23,565 nt of DNA from Chara braunii (GCA_003427395.1 BFEA01000613.1:552053-575617), one strand, 5' to 3'; shown: positions 8,162-18,328, numbered from the stretch's first letter. A program made the numbers and translations. Notes: generated by a model from the letters alone, not told the origin.

Positions 8162-8761
8162 TGCGTACACCCGACTTAGCGTCTAGCACTCGAGTTGGGG
8201 CTCACGACCCCAAGCAGCACTAGCCCTCCCGGCCGTTCATCCATAACAGAAGACAAAAGCGCCCCTTCCGTTTTCACTCTTCCTGATCTCTCAGGTTTCG
8301 GATATTCTCAGTCTCATTCACGACTCAGTTGGATTAGGCTCCTAGGGAAGGAGTGTTCTTCACGCCCCTTAACCCATAGGTTCCCTAACCTCTCTTGTAC
8401 TTTACCAATCATTCAATGTCATGGTTTGCTCGTCAATCCGTACTGAAGGTTTTCCCCTCTCAAAAGCATAATCCTTGTTCCATCCAAATTTCACAATACA
8501 CTCTCTCCCAATTGGTCTCATCCCAAATCCCATGTCTTTGTCTTAGGTACCCAAGGTAGCTCATCCAAAAAGTAGCCTAAAAAACTATCTTCTATTTTAG
8601 CGTGACACAGCCTTAGCTGACCCTCTTTTCACTTCCTCCCTAGCAAGCTTGCCCATATTATACACGTTCTCGTCATTCTCATGTCTCTGCAGACAGAAAA
8701 GCAGCAACCCCTTTCAATGCTAGGTCAACACCTAGTTCCTATTGCTGCCTTGCACCTCGTC
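8162..8761. other. Region without recognised genes
   Basis: No coding motif was seen. It contains small inverted repeats such as CTAGG/CCTAG around 8722-8737. If the ORF at 8762-9646 is a gene, this is its 3' flank. No obvious minus-strand AATAAA was found close to its stop. Confidence 0.35.
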
Positions 8762-9646
8762 TTACCCAGTTCCTTGTCCACCCCGTTCCTTGGCAGGCTT
8801 CCTAACCCCCAGGCCGTAGGTCTCGATCTCTCTTTTCATCCTTACAATTTTAAGCAACTCTGCCTCGTAAAAAAAATCCAATTGTGTGGCTTCCACCCCT
8901 GCACTTGCGAGTTCTCGAGTCTTGATAATACATTCGTGCCTGATTACATTGGTCAATTGCTGAAACCAATGACTGGGCGTGGGCCCGAACTCGTCCTCCC
9001 ACCTGAAAGCCCCGTCGCCCGGCTGGTGCATCGGAGGCCGCCCCTCTTTCCTAGGCCTTGAGATTTCATCCCTCTCATCCCCGCTGCTGATTTCTATGAC
9101 TTCTCGCACATCCTCCTCCTCGCCCCCCTCGTCTTCAGTCTGTATGTTGCTATACCCACCAGCAAGGTTTTTTGGATCGTAGGTAAAAGGGATCTCTGTC
9201 CCTGTCCCATACCCCTCGCAACTGCCGTGACCGCTTCGTCCTTCAAGCGGGCTCTCCCTTTTCTCCTCGTCCTCCTCACGTTCGTCTCTCATACCTTGTC
9301 CCCCCTCGCTCTCCCCATGCCAAGGCTCACGTCGTTCGCCCCTATTGGCCCCTTCTTCGTTAGACACCCGAGCCTTATCTCCCATTTCTGTGTTGCCTTC
9401 TTCTTCCGCATTTGCCCTTCCCTTTTCGCCCTCACTGTCAGATGATATTTCTATACCTTCTCCCTTGCGGAGGGGTGAGGGTTTCCTACACAAACATTTT
9501 CTTCCACCCCTGCCTACCACTGGCCCGCCCATGAGCCCAATGTACAATTTTCTCTTCGTTGTCCTTCTCCCTTGGCTTGGTCCAACTTCTTCCCCTCCGG
9601 TAGGCCTGTTGATTGCCCCGCTGTCGTTCTTGTTGCCGAATTCCAT
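8762..9646 (-). CDS. Intact 294-codon ORF of unknown function, 3' of the Ty3 polyprotein
   Basis: This is the longest uninterrupted, non-repetitive ORF in the window that is not part of a broken gene. The start ATG at 9646 opens MEFGNKNDSG. The N-terminal half is hydrophilic and rich in E, G, R and S. Two acidic IEISS(D/G)-type patches (IEISSDSEGE, VIEISSGDERDE) resemble SUMO-interacting motifs, which is a pattern match only. The C-terminal about 100 residues look folded, with a helical segment from HWFQQLTNVIRHECI to LKIVRMKREIETYGLG. There is no signal peptide, membrane span, zinc knuckle or enzyme motif. It lies on the same strand as the Ty3 polyprotein, 370 bp after its end. It could be an element-encoded third ORF, the 5' ORF of a neighbouring element, or a host gene. 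I do not recognise the family. Confidence 0.5.
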   Translation of the reverse strand: MEFGNKNDSGAINRPTGGEEVGPSQGRRTTKRKLYIGLMGGPVVGRGGRKCLCRKPSPLRKGEGIEISSDSEGEKGRANAEEEGNTEMGDKARVSNEEGANRGERREPWHGESEGGQGMRDEREEDEEKRESPLEGRSGHGSCEGYGTGTEIPFTYDPKNLAGGYSNIQTEDEGGEEEDVREVIEISSGDERDEISRPRKEGRPPMHQPGDGAFRWEDEFGPTPSHWFQQLTNVIRHECIIKTRELASAGVEATQLDFFYEAELLKIVRMKREIETYGLGVRKPAKERGGQGTG

Positions 9647-10014
9647 TTTTGTCTTTTCTCATTTTACTCCTAAGCCTTGTATAACAAAACAACACCCGCA
9701 ATGCCCCCCATACACTTACGCATCCCCCCCCTTAGGCCGGTAGACATTCCCAAAATGCACCCAGTATCCCTCGCATCACGCCCTTTTTATACATGCGAAT
9801 GCGTCGTTTGTGATGACCCCATATTTTTCCCGTAAACAACTATGGTACAATGCCCCAAACATCCCTTCCCGTTGTCACACAAGCCAGATGTTGCAACCCC
9901 CCAAGTCATGCTACCTTTCAACCTCAGTCAGTCCAAGCCAAAGCACCAGTCCCAAAAAAATGACAGTCCCACGAACATGGTCAGAGACAAACCATAGTNN
10001 NGGNAAGNNTGTGG
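9647..10014 (-). other. Intergenic block between polyprotein end and third ORF
   Basis: Several G tracts lie on the minus strand: GGGGGG at about 9894-9899 and 9703-9708 and G8 at 9726-9733. They could be polypurine tracts, and the block could be an LTR. There is no CDS beyond the neighbouring genes. Confidence 0.35.
9784..9791 (-). promoter_or_regulatory. TATA box upstream of the 294-codon ORF
   Basis: The minus strand reads CATGTATAAAAAGGGCG here, a good TATA match, about 140 bp upstream of the ATG at 9646. If used, transcription would begin near 9755. An LTR promoter is another possibility: CTTGGGGGGTTGCAACATC on the minus strand at about 9903-9885 looks like a polypurine tract followed by an LTR start (TGCAACATC), which would put this TATA about 100 bp inside an LTR. 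Confidence 0.45.
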
Positions 10015-10025
10015 TTAGTCNTTAN
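9999..10025. other. Cluster of undetermined bases
   Basis: Eight N calls occur in 27 bp (9999-10001, 10004, 10008-10009, 10021, 10025), right at the end of the integrase reading frame. They mark an unresolved consensus, probably from collapsed copies of a multi-copy element. The exact C-terminus of the polyprotein is therefore uncertain. Confidence 0.95.
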
Positions 10026-10275
10026 CTTGTGGCTCCTCTGTTTCCTTATCTTCGGCCTCCTGAAGCCATTGTTCCACTGGGTCCCGACTTAGAAACCTGA
10101 CCAGTCGTTGCCCCGGGAAGGGCCCTTTCAATCCAGTTTTATCCAAATCTTCCAGTTCGAAGGTATTCAGTCCCACCCGCTTGGCGACCCGGTAGGGGCC
10201 TTTGAACCTCCTTCCCAACTGTCCCGACCAAGTACTTTCTAGTGCCGAGTTCCTTAGCAATACCGTCTCCCCCAC
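10015..10275 (-). pseudogene. Ty3 integrase C-terminal domain
   Basis: Directly after the TAG at 10276-10278, the same frame continues as VGETVLLRN and RRFKGPYRVAKR, the GPY/F-type module that ends Ty3-type integrases and binds DNA. It then runs through an acidic tail to the stop at 10015-10017. N bases fall in the last codons. No chromodomain follows. It is separated from the integrase core only by one stop codon, in the place where related proteins have Gln (inferred), so a single C-to-T change at CAG would explain the break. Confidence 0.75.
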
Positions 10276-10977
10276 CTAAAGTGGCTCCTTTCTGACATTC
10301 TTAACCTGGTCCCACCTTGCTTTGTCCCTCATTCTGCTGTCCAACACCCGGCTGGCGATGTCTTCCACGACCTCCTCATTCTTAAGGATTTGTTGACATC
10401 TTGCCTCGATTAACTCTTCAGTGGTCATTTGAGGATCATCATCTAACCTATTCCAGGTAGGTACCAAGGCTTCCACAGGAAAGCCGATCTCTCTTTCGTA
10501 CCAAAGTTCTGCCGGGATACATACTGTTGTCCTTTTAGGAGTCATATTCTCTGCAAAGACAGCCTGCTTAAGATACCTAGGCCAGTTCCTCAGATGGTCT
10601 GCTGCGAGCTTTGCAATCGTGTTCTTCAAGGTTCGGTGCCCTCTTTCCACAGGTGCATTGGCCTCAGGGTTATACGACTCGATGAGTTTAATTGGAACGC
10701 AGAGTCTCTTAAGCATCCCCAATACTTCTTGGTTCACAAATTTCGTCCCATTGTCTGCTATAAACCTCCTGACGAATGGATGCCTTAAGTAAAAGTCTTC
10801 TATCCAGTTCGCCACATTCCTCCCTGTCTTTTTCTTGAGGGCGACAGCCTCCACGAACCCACTCAGGTTGTCTCGTGCATCCAGGATATACCTGTACCCA
10901 TCCGTTGATACAGGCATGGCCGCAAGGTCGAGGTGGACCAGATGTCCCGGCCCTAGCACCCGCGTTGGTCTAAGCGG
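10276..10977 (-). pseudogene. Ty3 integrase catalytic core
   Basis: This is the RNase-H-fold integrase that inserts element cDNA into host DNA. Counted from the GTG at 10959, the catalytic triad is Asp11 (HLDLAAMP), Asp69 (IADNGTKF) and Glu105 (NAPVERGHR), with exactly 35 residues between the last two (D,D-35-E). So the active site itself is intact. The reading frame is continuous with the upstream zinc-finger part through a TAG at 10978-10980 and with the C-terminal domain through a TAG at 10276-10278. There is no independent start, and the track of one frame shows it was part of a single polyprotein. It is not expected to be made as a functional enzyme. Confidence 0.88.
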
Positions 10978-11796
10978 CTAGAAGACTCGTACCGAGCTTT
11001 GTTCTTGGGAAATCAGGCAAGTCTGGCAGTATATGGCGACCATGCCTGCCATGCCTACCCAATAATATAGCCGCGTTATCTTTGCAAGTGTTCCTTTGGA
11101 CGACCGATAACCTCCAGCTAACCCGTCGTGCATTGTCTGGATAACGTCTACTTGCCTAGATCTTCCGCATACAACCGTTCTGGGCATAGCACCTTCCTCC
11201 CTTCGGAACAAATGCCCGCCCCTTAGGACGTACCTTTCGGCTTCTTCTCTTGCCTTAATACTGACTTCCGTAGGTTGTTTGTTTCCTACCAACAACAAAC
11301 CGATCTCCCGAAAGAGCCCTTCGTAGGATTGAACATAGAAAAACTCCTCTCCTTCCTTGCCCCCATCCTTTCCTTCCTGCATCTGATTTACCACCCATTG
11401 CAACTTTTTCCTTTTCCAAGATTCCACTAAGCTCATCACTGCTTCCTGGCCTCCTTCGACCGTCATTGCTATTAGCTCCTCTTTCGGTCCTTCTATCCCT
11501 CCCCATGAGTCCTTTTCTTCTCTGTGTCCTCAAGTGGTGACTGGTCCTTCTGTCAGTTCTGCTACTACAGCAGGTGCCCCCTTCTCCAAAGTCTGGATCA
11601 ATAGTTCTCCCAATGTGCATCCCTCGCTCATCATTTCGTTATCCACCGCGAGAGTCCCTCCTTCGTATTCGAGGAAGACGTCTATGGGCTCTGCATCCTC
11701 CATCCCTTCGGGAGTGATGCAAACCCGACTCGGCCCATCTGCCTTGTTGCGGATTCCAGCAATCCGTTCGATCTTGTAATCGAATTGCCTGATGAA
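10978..11796 (-). pseudogene. RNase H-to-integrase linker and integrase zinc-binding domain
   Basis: After the TGA at 11797-11799 the frame resumes with FDYKIERIAGIRNKADGPSR, the usual sequence joining RNase H to integrase in Ty3 elements. It stops again at TGA 11530-11532, then continues into MHDGLAGGYRSSKGTL and CQTC. This is the H-H-C-C zinc finger of integrase, but the second His position appears to be Tyr (GGY where related elements have GGH), so zinc binding is probably lost. It ends at TAG 10978-10980. All three stops lie in the same frame (distances are multiples of three), so they are point mutations and not frameshifts. Confidence 0.8.
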
Positions 11797-13284
11797 TCAT
11801 ACCCATCTCCCTACCGTCGGATCAAAAGGCCTGTAATACCTCAGAGCCCCTGCGACATTCGTCGGATCGATCCTTAAGATGAGCCGCCTCCCAAATAGGT
11901 AGCCCTGAAAGGTCTTAAGGCAATGCAGGATGGCTAGGACTTCTTTCTTGAATTGCAAGTACCGTCGTTCTGCGGAGTTCAGGGTTCTACTTTCAAACCT
12001 AATCGACCTCTCTTTTCCTCCCTCATCCCTTTGAATCAACACACCTCTTACAGCCAAAGGTCCTCCATCATTCTCTAGGATGAAGGGTCGCCCCACTTCG
12101 TCATTAAAACAAGGCGCGGACAGGGCGACTGTCTCAGATGTCAATATGTCCTTGAGCCTTTGGACAACTCCTTCTCGCTCCTCAGTCCAATCCATGGTTC
12201 CTTCTTCCCTGATCATAGCCCGGATAGGCTCAGCAATCTTGACAAAGTTCTTAATGAAGATCCTCCAAAAGCCGACTACGTCTAGGAACGCCCTTACCTT
12301 CGTCGTCGTGCGCAACGGTGTCGGCCATTGTGATATCTTGTCGATTTTTGCCGGATCCGGCTTCCTGCCGTAAGCACCGCAATGAAATCCTAGTATAGTT
12401 ACCTCCGGTACCGCTAGGATACTCTTCGGTCCACTAACCGTAATGTTGTATACTAGGAACCGTCGGAGTAAATCCTTGATGTCCTGCAGGTGGTCCCACA
12501 CAAAACATCGGATCCCTGGCTGGACTTCCGTCTCGTCCTTCTCCTGCGCGCCTTTGATCGAATTGTCATCGATGTAAGGTTCACATTTTTCTGGGAACAT
12601 GTCCCCGGCCACAGCGAGCATCCTGCGTTGCGCTTCGGCCACTGCGTTTGTGAATCCCATAGGTGTTACTTGCATCTGTAGCTGGCCTACGGGGGTGTGC
12701 ATAGCGGTGTATGGCCTGTCCCGAACATCCAATGGAAGTTGGTCGTACCCTGAGTACAGATCTATCAGGGAGTAAATTCTCCGACTGGTGTGCGATTCTG
12801 CTAATAAGTCAGCCTGGGGTAACGAGCCAGCATCCCGGATGGTTACCGCATTCAACTTCTGCAGGTCCTGAATCCACCTTAGTGTCTTGTTAGGTTTCCG
12901 AAAGACGAACCACCGATTAGCGTATGGCGATGTCGTAGGCTCCACAACGAAGGAGTCCTTCTTCGCTACGAGGAGGTCTGTTACTTCTCCTGCTATCCCA
13001 AATTCATAGGATGACCCCTTATCATTCCAGCACTCATGTTCTACCGTGTGGATTCAGACCGGAGGGATCAACTTCGCATCCAGTCGTCCCTTTGATCAGG
13101 CCGGTTTCTTCCTCCGTGAAGAACCCGTCTATCCCTATCTTCATTGTGTTCGCTACCTCATCTGGTATCCGATGTCCCTCCACCGCCCTTTTTTCTCGGA
13201 TCACTCAAAGGACGTCTTCCTCCTTCTCCATAGCCTCTTCCTTCGATGTCTCTAGTAGGATCGAGACCGGTTTTGCTTTCTTCC
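11797..13284 (-). pseudogene. Ty3 reverse transcriptase and RNase H
   Basis: From the ATG at 12945 (382 codons), the RT fingers FRKPNKTLRWIQDLQKLN lead into motif A (SLIDLYSGY, Asp62), the MGFTNA segment and motif C YIDD at 124-127. Next come the LGF primer-grip area and the connection. RNase H has Asp293 (ENDGG), Glu335 and Asp360. The catalytic residues are present. The true protein began further upstream: 13045-12946 continues in the same frame (CWNDKGSSYEFG). 13300-13050 is in another frame (YKPVGKK, IPDEVANTMKIG) with a TGA at 13205-13207. Frameshifts fall at about 13300-13320 and 13045-13055. The domain ends at TGA 11797-11799. Confidence 0.9.
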
Positions 13285-14910
13285 CTACCGGCTTGTACTT
13301 TCGAGCACTTCTTTTCGGGAAGTTTCTCCTAAAAAATGAACAGTCGGAATTGCCCTCGTCGTCTCTACGACTCGTGGTTGAATACTAAATAGTTTCCCAT
13401 TCAGGCAATATCCCTTTTGCACCTCCCTTTCAAACTTGGCCAAGGCTGCCGAATCCACTCCTACCTTGTGGTATCTAAGTGCCTTGATGAGTTGCAATAG
13501 ATTGGGGATCTCAAGTGCGATTTCTGGCATGTCTATGCGCACTCCTTTCCGTTTGGCCAGGCTAGCACCAAGTTCGACCTCTGACTCATTTTCCGCTACC
13601 ATAACACCTAGGACTTCGTATTCCTGCCTCCTTTTCTTCTGGGGCAAGCCCATCTTGATCCACTCCTTCTTGTTGAATGCTTCCTCAATCATGATTTCTA
13701 CCCTTTCTCTCATATCCTCCATCCGTGCGAAAGCCACTTTTCGCGTGCTATCCTCGAACGACGGCGACCATGTTGCCAATTCCCCCTTTGGGGGATCTCC
13801 TCCCGTTCCAAGGAGTCGAAGGAGCTCTTCCCGACCGGTCACAGGGTCCTCTATGTCTACCATGTACGAGCTATCGTGCAAGTGCATGCCTATCATCTCT
13901 ATGTTCGCGCACCACGGTCTCCCGAGGATTATGTCGTGGTCCATTTCCTCCATTACGGTCATCCGCTGAAACGACCAGATCGATTCTCTGACCCCTGCCT
14001 TCACAGCACACTTCGTGACGTACCCAGCGAACGGGATTTCCCCGCCAGCTCCCCGGATGCTCCCTGTTACTTCCTTGTTTACTGTACACCCCGTAATCGT
14101 TGCGAAATCTCTCCTTATGAGAGTGATTTCTGCTCCCCCGTCTACTAATGCGTCGGTGTGATGATTCCCGATCTGGATTTTCAATTTCCCTACGGGTAGC
14201 GCATGAAAGCTAAGCTTCGTCCCGGGTGGTGATCTCATGACTTCGCCACCCTCTTGGTCGGGCAAGCTCAAACGAATGTCTGCAAAGGCCCTTTCGAGAT
14301 CCTCCAAGTCTCCGTGACTCCTCTGAAGGTTAGCCACTTCTTGCGGAGCTTCCTCCTCCCTCCCCCCTTCTGGTAATTCGGGGTTGTCGCCTATTTCTAC
14401 TCGCCTCCGAGTCAACAGTTGTCTGAGCCCCTTGAGCAACCTCGGGCTAGCCTGCAGCATGGTCTGAAAAGACACCGACACCATGGTTCCTAGTAACTTG
14501 CTAATAGTGTCGTCGAGCTTAGGCAAGGTCAAGATCGGGATTTGATACCTAAACTTCTTCTTGGCGGCGGTAGCCTTGTCCGCAGGCTCCTCTTCCCTAG
14601 GCTTCCCATAGACTTTCTCTGGTTCCTCGGCCTCAGGCTCTGCCTGGGGTTTGGAGCTTCGAGCGACCTCCTCCATAATGGTGTCACGGTTAATCCTTCT
14701 CTCGACCGTTCCCAGTCGAGTGGTTGCGTTCAACCTATCACGTTCTTCCTTTCCTCTTCTCCTTTCTCTCTGTCGTTTCATTCGGCTTTGAGTGCTCACA
14801 CTTTGCAATTTGTCATTGCATGAAGATTTGCCAATCTCTACTTCAACAAACACATAGATAACCGATGGGGAATTTACCCTATTAGAGTGACTATGTTCAG
14901 TGCTCATCAA
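13285..14910 (-). pseudogene. Ty3 gag-pro segment with retropepsin, chimeric N-terminus
   Basis: This 541-codon frame holds the retropepsin-like aspartic protease that processes the polyprotein: ALVDGGAEITLI (Asp257) and the flap/ILGRPW region at 328-333. The catalytic Asp-Ser/Thr-Gly is Asp-Gly-Gly here, so activity is doubtful. Upstream is a basic/acidic linker including RYQIPILTLPKLDD and a helical LLKGLRQLLTRRRVE. There is no capsid domain or CCHC knuckle. Residues about 23-50 are not element protein. They translate the antisense of an 81-bp repeat (14762-14842) that recurs at 19954-20033 at the far end of the neighbouring Penelope-like element. The apparent start at 14910 is therefore accidental, and the real Ty3 sequence ends near 14745-14760. 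Confidence 0.78.
14762..14842 (+). repeat. 5' terminal direct repeat of the PLE
   Basis: It starts CTTTCTCTCTGTCGTTTCAT and includes GAGTGCTCACACTT, TGTCATTGCATG and ATCTCTACT. The copy at 19954-20033 matches except for a short diverged patch after CACACTT (TGCAATT against GGGGAT) and three single changes. Good identity over 80 bp suggests the two ends come from one insertion. Confidence 0.85.
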
Positions 14911-15065
14911 GCTTTCATGTACACTTTCTGTCAGTGTTTGCCTTACTTTCTCAACTTATTCCTATCTTACTCCCTTCCCCTCCTCCTTCTTATCTCCTTT
15001 TCTAGCCTAATCTCCCTTCTTGCGCTGTGGTGCATTGTTACTGAGGGCGCGTTAGTCCTCTCAGC

Positions 15066-16688
15066 ATGTATCGACGACCAGTTTGTAATTTATGTCAGTT
15101 ACTTGGGCATTTCATACGTGAATGCCCCTTTCGGAATTTGCCGAACGGTGTTGAGATGACAGCCAATATCCGCAACGATATGTTGGGTTCTTCAAACTCT
15201 TCTTCATCTTCAAATGGGGGTATTCTTCCAGCATCGGCACAGGCGGATAGTACATCTAATGCCATCGTCCCTTATCAAGCATCACAGATTAGGAGCTATG
15301 GTGGTGATAATGGTTACTCCAATGGAGGCGGTTACAACAATGGAGGCGGGAATTTCAATAGCGGTGGTAACTACAACGGCGGTTACAACAATGGTCAGTG
15401 TTATTCAAGGCCTTGGAACGGAGGGTCCAGGGAGCGTGATAAAGATGAGAAATTCGACAGAATCTATGGGTTGTTACAAGAGCAAGCTTAAGAGCGAGGG
15501 CAGCGTAAACGTGAGGCAGCAAGGGTATTAGCTTTGGAGGAGAAAAAGAAGAGACTCCAGGTAGATGAAGAGAAACGTGCGGAGACTAAGAAAGAGGAGT
15601 TGCAGGAGGGCGAAGTTGGGACCGATAGTTAGGTCTAGTATGAAGGTTGTTTGTGAGTCTGCATTCGGCAGGAAAGTCGATCTTCCTGGCGATGAAGAAT
15701 TTGAGGTCAGCAAATTAAGGAAGGAGCTTGATATTTTGAGGACCAAATATACGGGAAGCATGGGTTCGTCTAACCTGGAATCGCTACGGCAGGAGAAGGA
15801 AGCTTTGCAGAGAGCGCATGATCAGGGATCTGAAGAGCAGTGGCTGTGTTGTGAGATCGAGGACCTGAAAGCAAAAGTTAGTGGCGTACAGCAAAGAAGA
15901 GTGATGATCTTGTTGCTTTGAGGTTGCAAGTTGCCGAGTTGAGCGGATTCCGGAAAACTTTGGATTAAAAGAATGCTGAAGTGACCAGTCTGAAGACTGA
16001 AAGTGCGCACATCCGTAACGAGTTCAAGGATTTGCGAGATGAGGTTGTGTACATACGGAATGAAGGGAAGCGGGGTAGCGTGGCGCTTACCGAGAAGAGT
16101 CCACTTGGGGAGCCGTTGAGGGGCAGGGCTAAGACGAGTGAGGCCATGTATACTCCGAAGGATCTTGAAGTATTGCATAAGGCGTATAAAGACGCCTTGG
16201 TGCAGAAGGATTTGGCTCTTCACGAGGCTGAAGTGCTCAAAGAGCGTATGGCTAGGATGGGGGCTTCGAAGTATCGACAATCCATTCAAAAATATGTCTT
16301 GAGAAAGACAACTCCAAGAAGCTTGAAAACAGCCATGAACGCTGTGGAGATCGAATCTAATGGTGAGAAGGATGAGCAGGAAGATGGTGAGGCCAAGGAG
16401 AAAGGTCGCATTACTGTTGACGTGGCGCATGATCCGGAGGAAGAGATGCTCAAGAAATTCAGGGAGAATAGAATGAAGGAAATCCACGCGGGAAAGAAGG
16501 CCGATCTCGAAAAGTTGTATGTGGAGGAGGAGATATCCTATATCAAGCTTGATCAGGCGAAGACCGATATTGTCGAGATTCCTGCACGGCGGGACTATGA
16601 TGAATGGTTGAAGACGAAGAAGACTCATGATGACGACGATCAACACCATGATTATGCCACCTCTGCGGAAGATATGAATGATGAGTGA
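15066..16688 (+). pseudogene. PLE ORF1: CCHC zinc knuckle, Gly/Asn-rich, coiled coil, SAP-like end
   Basis: ATG at 15066 opens MYRRPVCNLCQLLGHFIREC, a C-x2-C-x4-H-x4-C zinc knuckle (nucleic-acid binding, as in gag proteins). A GGYNNGGG-type low-complexity stretch runs to about residue 118. The frame meets TAA at 15489-15491 and continues (ERGQRKREAARVLALEEKKK) to a stop at about 15630. It shifts to the +1 frame (15640-15890, KLRKELDILRTKY, heptad-like), returns to the first frame near 15895, crosses TAA 15966-15968 and runs on to 16688. The C-terminus (EEMLKKFRENRMKEIHAGKK then EEEISYIKLDQAKTDIVEI) resembles a small SAP-like helix-extended-helix, by eye only. There are at least two frameshifts and three stops. 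It precedes ORF2 by about 200 bp on the same strand. Role inferred: binding element RNA. Confidence 0.65.
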
Positions 16689-16880
16689 GAAGGCGCCCTG
16701 AGCGTATCACACTTGTAAGGTTTGGCATTGTTTTGTCGTGATTATCGAGGGTCGCTGCCTACTGTGGAGGTAATTTATATTTTTCGTCTCGTCATTATTC
16801 TTCTTATTATCTCTGATGAAATCTGATGGGGTAATACGTTTCGCAATCTACTTTCGTTTTTTATTAATGATAATTCCGAC

Positions 16881-17351
16881 TTTCACCTCTGTCCTGGTCC
16901 GGTAGTGTATGTTTTTTTCTCACCATGGCACTGTCATACATATATTGGTTGTACTTCTCAGTCAGTAGGTATTCGATGGAAGGAGCACGTAGCTTCGACC
17001 CTGACATTAGGAAAGGTGAGGACTAATCGAAAGTTATATCGTTGGTTGAGGCGGGTTAGTCTGAATGACTATGTTGCAATACCTATCTTTACATCCCGTG
17101 AACAGAATTTGCTAAAATCTGATAGTTTCTTTATCCGATCCTTTGGTCCATCCTTGAATTCTTCCTCTAAACATAGACACTATGGGCGCAGAAGTCACCC
17201 TGGTAGGAAAGAACGACAACGTTTTCCGCTTCGACGTACGTTATTCAACTCACCTTCTTTGACCTTAGTACTTCCCCATTCTACACTGACCTTTCCCCCC
17301 ACTGTATCGTCTAATCGCATCTCTTTTCCTCCTCCTTCTACCCCATGCTAA
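16881..17351 (+). pseudogene. PLE ORF2 N-terminus: GIY-YIG endonuclease domain
   Basis: The frame reads VVYVFFSPWHCHTYIGCTSQ and then GIRWKEH. This is a GIY-YIG nuclease core: the first strand VYVF in place of GIY, YIG nine residues on, and the following Arg and His (R-x3-H). The closing segment SDSFFIRSFGPSLN has the usual P-x-LN end, but the metal-binding Glu appears as Asp. In retroelements this domain nicks the target DNA. The marked frame begins at GTG 16905, but it is open upstream (CPGPVVYV) and no clear ATG was chosen. It ends at a stop at 17349-17351. In-frame sense continues in other frames from 17352 to 17800 (NIPLTFSLPSLGF; KDVVITVHKLFRFCSRSLST), so ORF2 is frameshifted more than once here. 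Confidence 0.7.
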
Positions 17352-17639
17352 TATTCCCCTGACTTTTAGTCTACCTTCTCTTGGCTTTACCTCCATTAGT
17401 CTTATTTCTTCGCTTAAAAAATCCTTTGATTCTCATCTGTCCACTCCCTTCTCCATTAATGTAACCTTCGGTTCTACTCTTACGGATAACTGGAAGCTTG
17501 TCAAAGATCATCCACAATTTCTTCTAAGAATCTTCCTATCAATCTTCTTAAAAACTGTTGTGAGTGGTTCAAAAAGGATGTTGTAATTACTGTTCATAAG
17601 CTATTTCGTTTCTGCTCCCGTTCTCTATCGACTAAGAAT

Positions 17640-18328
17640 ACATTGATTCAGTTTCTAGTGAACCTTCCTCTAGAAGAACATTACGTAGTTGGGATTCAAA
17701 TCGATTCATTGTCGCTTATGATGGGACCCGTTCTGTTTCATGCACTAAGTCTCGCTCTACTCTAAAGCTTGTTCTTTCTCAGGCCTGTAGAAGAAAGTTT
17801 AATTTGTGTTTGTCGGCTAGGTTAGTTGTTAGAATTAGGTTGAACTTCGACGATGAATTAATAAAAGAAAAAGTTTGTGAGGTGTGCAAAAAAACGATTT
17901 GTAGTATTGATCTTCCCTCCGCCTATTTGGAATTGGTAGGCCGTCGTTTTAGACGGGTTTGGACAAAAAATAAAGCGGTAGGTGAGCTTGTCTATAACTA
18001 TCATGCCTATGCATGTCGCACGGATGCAGTGTGTGTTTACGCAGGTTTAAATGAATGTTTTCCTCGGAAGGATAATCATGTCTCGTTTCGTCTTAGTCAG
18101 GTTGACTTTGTTCCTGCTTCTCACTATAACTCCAAGAATGTTGTTACCCCTAACTACGCTACTAATAAATCAGGTCTTTGTAGTCAGATTAGTTCCTCAC
18201 TTTTAGAGTTCATCTCACCTTTCTTTGGACCAAGTTTTACGATGGAAAGAACAGTTTCAAGGATTGGTTTTGTCCCCCCTCGATCACAACATGGGGGACA
18301 CATACGCTTGCTGCCCCGTCATCTATGA
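17640..18328 (+). pseudogene. PLE ORF2 middle region between GIY-YIG and RT
   Basis: A single frame runs from about 17680 (LRSWDSNRFIVAYDG) through 18328. The region is Cys-containing (VCEVCKKTIC, C-x2-C-x4-C), possibly a small zinc-binding element, followed by LVGRRFRRVWTKNKAVGELV. No named domain was recognised. The position between nuclease and RT and the shared strand make it part of ORF2. Frame breaks occur on both sides, at about 17670 and 18330. Confidence 0.5.

Larger units (their letters stand above)
10015..14760 (-). mobile_element. Degenerate Ty3-type LTR retrotransposon body
   Basis: In minus-strand order the polyprotein shows aspartic protease, reverse transcriptase, RNase H, integrase zinc finger, integrase core and integrase C-terminal domain. 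That order (integrase last) defines Ty3-type rather than Copia-type elements. A single frame holds from 14.9 to 13.3 kb and again from about 13.04 to 10.0 kb, with stops at 11797-11799, 11530-11532, 10978-10980 and 10276-10278. Between 13.3 and 13.05 kb the reading passes through another frame that has its own stop at 13205-13207. No capsid/gag domain or 5' LTR is present. The upstream side is replaced at about 14760 by the Penelope-like element. Confidence 0.88.

Noticed and set aside
15822-16649. 275-codon minus-strand ORF
   Set aside because: It is antisense to PLE ORF1, whose CCHC, coiled-coil and charged C-terminus are on the plus strand. The minus frame is L/I/S-rich with no motif.
16813-16850. 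CTGATGAAATC as a hammerhead core
   Set aside because: CUGAUGA is present, but no GAAA and no closing stems follow at the right distance.
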